51,500 nucleotides of DNA from Apostichopus japonicus (Eukaryota > Echinodermata > Holothuroidea > Aspidochirotida > Stichopodidae): NCBI RefSeq assembly GCF_037975245.1, contig NC_092573.1:20231765-20283264 (forward strand), written 5' to 3'. Within the stretch, counting starts at the first letter, position 1. The number at the start of each line of letters is the position of its first letter. The notes under the pieces are model-generated. The model made no database searches, was not told the DNA's origin, and was given only the letters and a program-made list of their open reading frames with translations. Made by a program: the position numbers and the translations under genes. Of the stretch, positions 49,055-51,500 are shown one piece after another.

Positions 49055-49335
49055 GTTATGCCTATCTCAAATGTCTTTAAAAAAAAAAAATTATATCTCA
49101 TTTTTCTCATTTATGGGTTTCCTCTTTTTGTTTGTTACCTCGTGATATAATCAGTTGATGACAATAATTTTATACATTATTTACAAATAAGAAATCCTAA
49201 ACAACTTTCACAAATGAAATTTCAACTTTCTAAACTATATGGTAAACAGATTAACTTACATAGTCAATGTAAAATATCTTGCGGAAAACTTAAAATGCGC
49301 AAGTCATCAATTCGTTTTACGAAGTATACGTTGGT
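49055..49335 (+). repeat. Diverged duplicated block, copy 2
   Basis: Counterpart of 42955-43215. It ends just before the single-unit copy of the 106-bp repeat begins, so the two repeats abut here but not at the other locus. Confidence 0.7.
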
Positions 49336-49345
49336 GTTTGTTATG

Positions 49346-49600
49346 TATTGCTCAGATGGAATGAAGGGAACAATTGAACATTTTGCAGAAAAATGTTGAA
49401 TTGACGAGATATGATAAGTTGTCAATTAAACATTTTGCAGAAAATTGTTCAATTGCTCAGTTAAAGCAACTGAACAATCCAACATTTTTTATCTGATTTT
49501 TGATAAGATATTATCTTGTTATCTAAAGAATTGACTGAAATTTGATAACCTATGGGGCAAAGTTTTTCTTATGTTGATGGCAATTTTAAACTTCTGTATT
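49346..49600. repeat. 106-bp repeat family, copy 2 (single unit plus right end)
   Basis: One unit (gaatgaagggaacaattgaa to ttgctcagttaaagc) and the right end gggcaaagtttttcttatg, closely matching 28.5-28.74 kb. The right end holds an inverted pair attgttca/actgaacaat around the tail of the unit. It shows the unexpanded state of the family. Confidence 0.82.
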
Positions 49601-51500
49601 AGGCCATTGAACAGATACAGAATCCCGTTCACATGTCACTAAAAAAGAGACAATGTTTTTTTTAAACTTGAAATCCGAAGTACTGTATTTGAAACATCTC
49701 AGTTATATATAACATCGAACCACTTGAGTTGTTATTGCTACACTTGAAACGTTTGTTTCAAGTACACAGCTTTCCCAAGTAGGCTACACATGCACAACAA
49801 TGCAAAGTTAACGGTTAGGAGAAATAGTGTAACTAATATATGTTACACAAACACACGCAGGGTTACCTGCACTATTTATATATCGATTAAACTCATGATT
49901 CTGAGTGTAACGAAGGAAAAATCACAACACAGGGAATAAAATCAGTCTGCATGCTAGGGATGTCGATATGTCTGGCTGTCTGTTCACGATACACGTTTTA
50001 CGGAACCCCGCCCCCTCCCCAAGGGCTGCACTAGATCCGGGGAGTGGCGAGGAACGAAGGGGTGGGTGGATGAATACTAAGAGTTATTTCATGGGTGAGA
50101 TAACTTCAAATAAATATATTAGTCGGTGGAGGTAGTAATTAAAAGTTCATATTAAGACTATAAATTGATTTAATTGCAGTAATGTAGATAGTGTTTGAAG
50201 GACCTATATAAGATTTCTTTATTTTAATTGATGTTCATGTAATTACTAGGGCAAGTGTTGACTATTGCTTTTTTGCAACCCCCCCCCCCCCACCCCCAAC
50301 AAAAAGATGCCGAGAGATTGGAAACTATTTGCAGATACACTTAAGTGTATAAAACTGTTTTTTATGTTCAATGCATAATGCATTGCTATAGTGGTTACAT
50401 AGAGCAAACACCTTGTCGTATTAATTCATTTAGATATAAAAACATTTTGTAAATACATGCTATAGCGTAACTTATAGTTATCTTTCCTAACCGAAGCTGA
50501 AAGTTGTACTTTCCATATATATATATATGCACGCGAATGTGTCTTGAGGGCATTCCAGGTGTTTTCTGCCAAGTAAAACAATGAATCAAGCATAACAAGC
50601 AACCGCACGCACGCACTCACGCAAAATGCGACGGTACTTTTTTTCAACCATTTCTGTCAAATTCTTTCATAGCCTTGCATCGTACTTATGTATAGTGTCT
50701 TGTTCACACAGAGAATTGTCAACAAGTTGCCCAATCTGTGTGTTTCATCTTAGAAAACCTCATTGGTGGGTTCTAAGTAAGAAGGCCTGTTTTAGATCAC
50801 ATATAGCTGCCATTCACTCGATATTTAACTTCGCATCAGTTACACCATCAAATGAGGCCCCATATTTCGGTACTCTCCGTTACTAAGCATGCATGCAATT
50901 GTCTGAGCCTATAGTAGAGTTTTGTCACAGCGAATGCATGCACGGGAATACTTTATTACATCTTAAGTACTTAATCACTTATAAAGCCGAAGGCCTAATG
51001 CCCCCTTTTAGCCTTTAGTAATTGCGATGAAAGAGAAAATTGATAGCAAGTTTTTTGGGGGGTACAGTTTTGAATCTATTCAGAAATTGTTCATATATAA
51101 AGCTCATTTTCAAACGAACGCATCGATTTGATATGAATCTTTGTGTTACGATTACAGCTAATTCATTCAGTGTGGTTTGTAACGTTCCGTATTATTTCTC
51201 TTCGTTCGCGTCTTTAATTGTGTATAATTCCTTTGCGTGCATCTCTTAAGTGCCGTTTAACCTATATACCGCGCCCATTGCCAGATCCGTTATTTTACGG
51301 AAGAGGGTGTGGAGAGGGGTGGGGGTGGGTAGGGCCTGACTAGTAGACAAGTTTTGGTAGATTCCGAAGTTATTATCGAACAGCGATGTTTATAAGAAAA
51401 CAGTCAAAGAATTTACCACCCTCGAAGCTGATATACACGAGCCGCTATGCTTTGAGCAGATATTCAGTTTGAAGCTAAATAATAATATAATAATTATAAA
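49601..51500. other. Non-coding DNA to the window end
   Basis: Contains a C-run of 12 at 50279-50290, C- and G-rich patches near 50005-50070 and 51300-51335, and a short AT tract near 50514-50528. The 86-codon plus frame at 50626-50886 has no recognised motif. Confidence 0.4.

Overview
This is an AT-rich stretch of animal nuclear DNA in which I see no intact protein-coding gene. It has no bacterial gene density, no operons, no rRNA and no bona fide tRNA gene. It carries tRNA-derived SINEs, a decayed non-LTR retrotransposon end, hAT-like miniature elements with 8-bp target duplications, very long (AT)n tracts and many poly-G/poly-C runs of ten or more. The hAT-like ends (cagtggcggatccagg, cagtggcgtagctagg) and the SINE types suggest a marine invertebrate deuterostome, most likely an echinoderm such as a sea cucumber. 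That assignment is inference from repeat style, not from a gene.

Layout. 1-8.4 kb: unique AT-rich DNA with a 355-bp terminal-inverted-repeat element (1988-2342), a 529-bp hAT-like element (4438-4966), a 20-bp minisatellite (6.54 kb), a 64-bp hammerhead-like insertion flanked by 13-bp direct repeats (7761-7850), and (AT)n tracts of 125 and 147 bp. 9.2-10.5 kb: a degenerate array of about 127 bp period. 10.56 kb: a perfect GGAG-core hairpin. 11.8-16.4 kb: more AT tracts, a SINE (13.5-13.9 kb) and the C-terminus plus 3' tail of a LINE (16.15-16.40 kb, minus strand). 19.5-20 kb: a CpG-rich, CGTAA-rich repeat. 22.1-26.5 kb: hAT-like elements, one nested in another, the inner one carrying an array of short GGAGT/ACTCC dyads. 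27-28.7 kb: a SINE fused to an (AT)n tract, then a 106-bp repeat array. 29.2-33.8 kb: a dispersed repeat in two direct copies (one expanded into a 272-bp minisatellite) and two inverted partial copies; the interval between the inverted copies holds four GGAG-core hairpins. 33.9-35.4 kb: a second CGTAA-rich array, another dispersed repeat and a third SINE. 36.0-37.5 kb: a complete 1,474-bp hAT-like non-autonomous element with a perfect 8-bp duplication. 39-42.8 kb: minisatellites and cryptically simple DNA. 42.95-43.2 and 49.05-49.3 kb: a diverged duplicated block. 43.2-47.5 kb: the longest repeat-poor stretch. 47.5-48.1 kb: a six-copy 97-bp satellite. 49.36-49.6 kb: a second copy of the 28-kb repeat.

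No genes work together here; the window reads as intergenic or intronic DNA shaped by mobile elements and tandem expansion. The most unusual signal is a set of short perfect hairpins whose arms all carry GGAG/CTCC-type cores (one at 10.56 kb, four at 32.5-33.2 kb), with a possibly related dyad array at 25.64-25.82 kb. They differ in sequence, so they are not simply copies of one another, and I cannot assign them to a known family.
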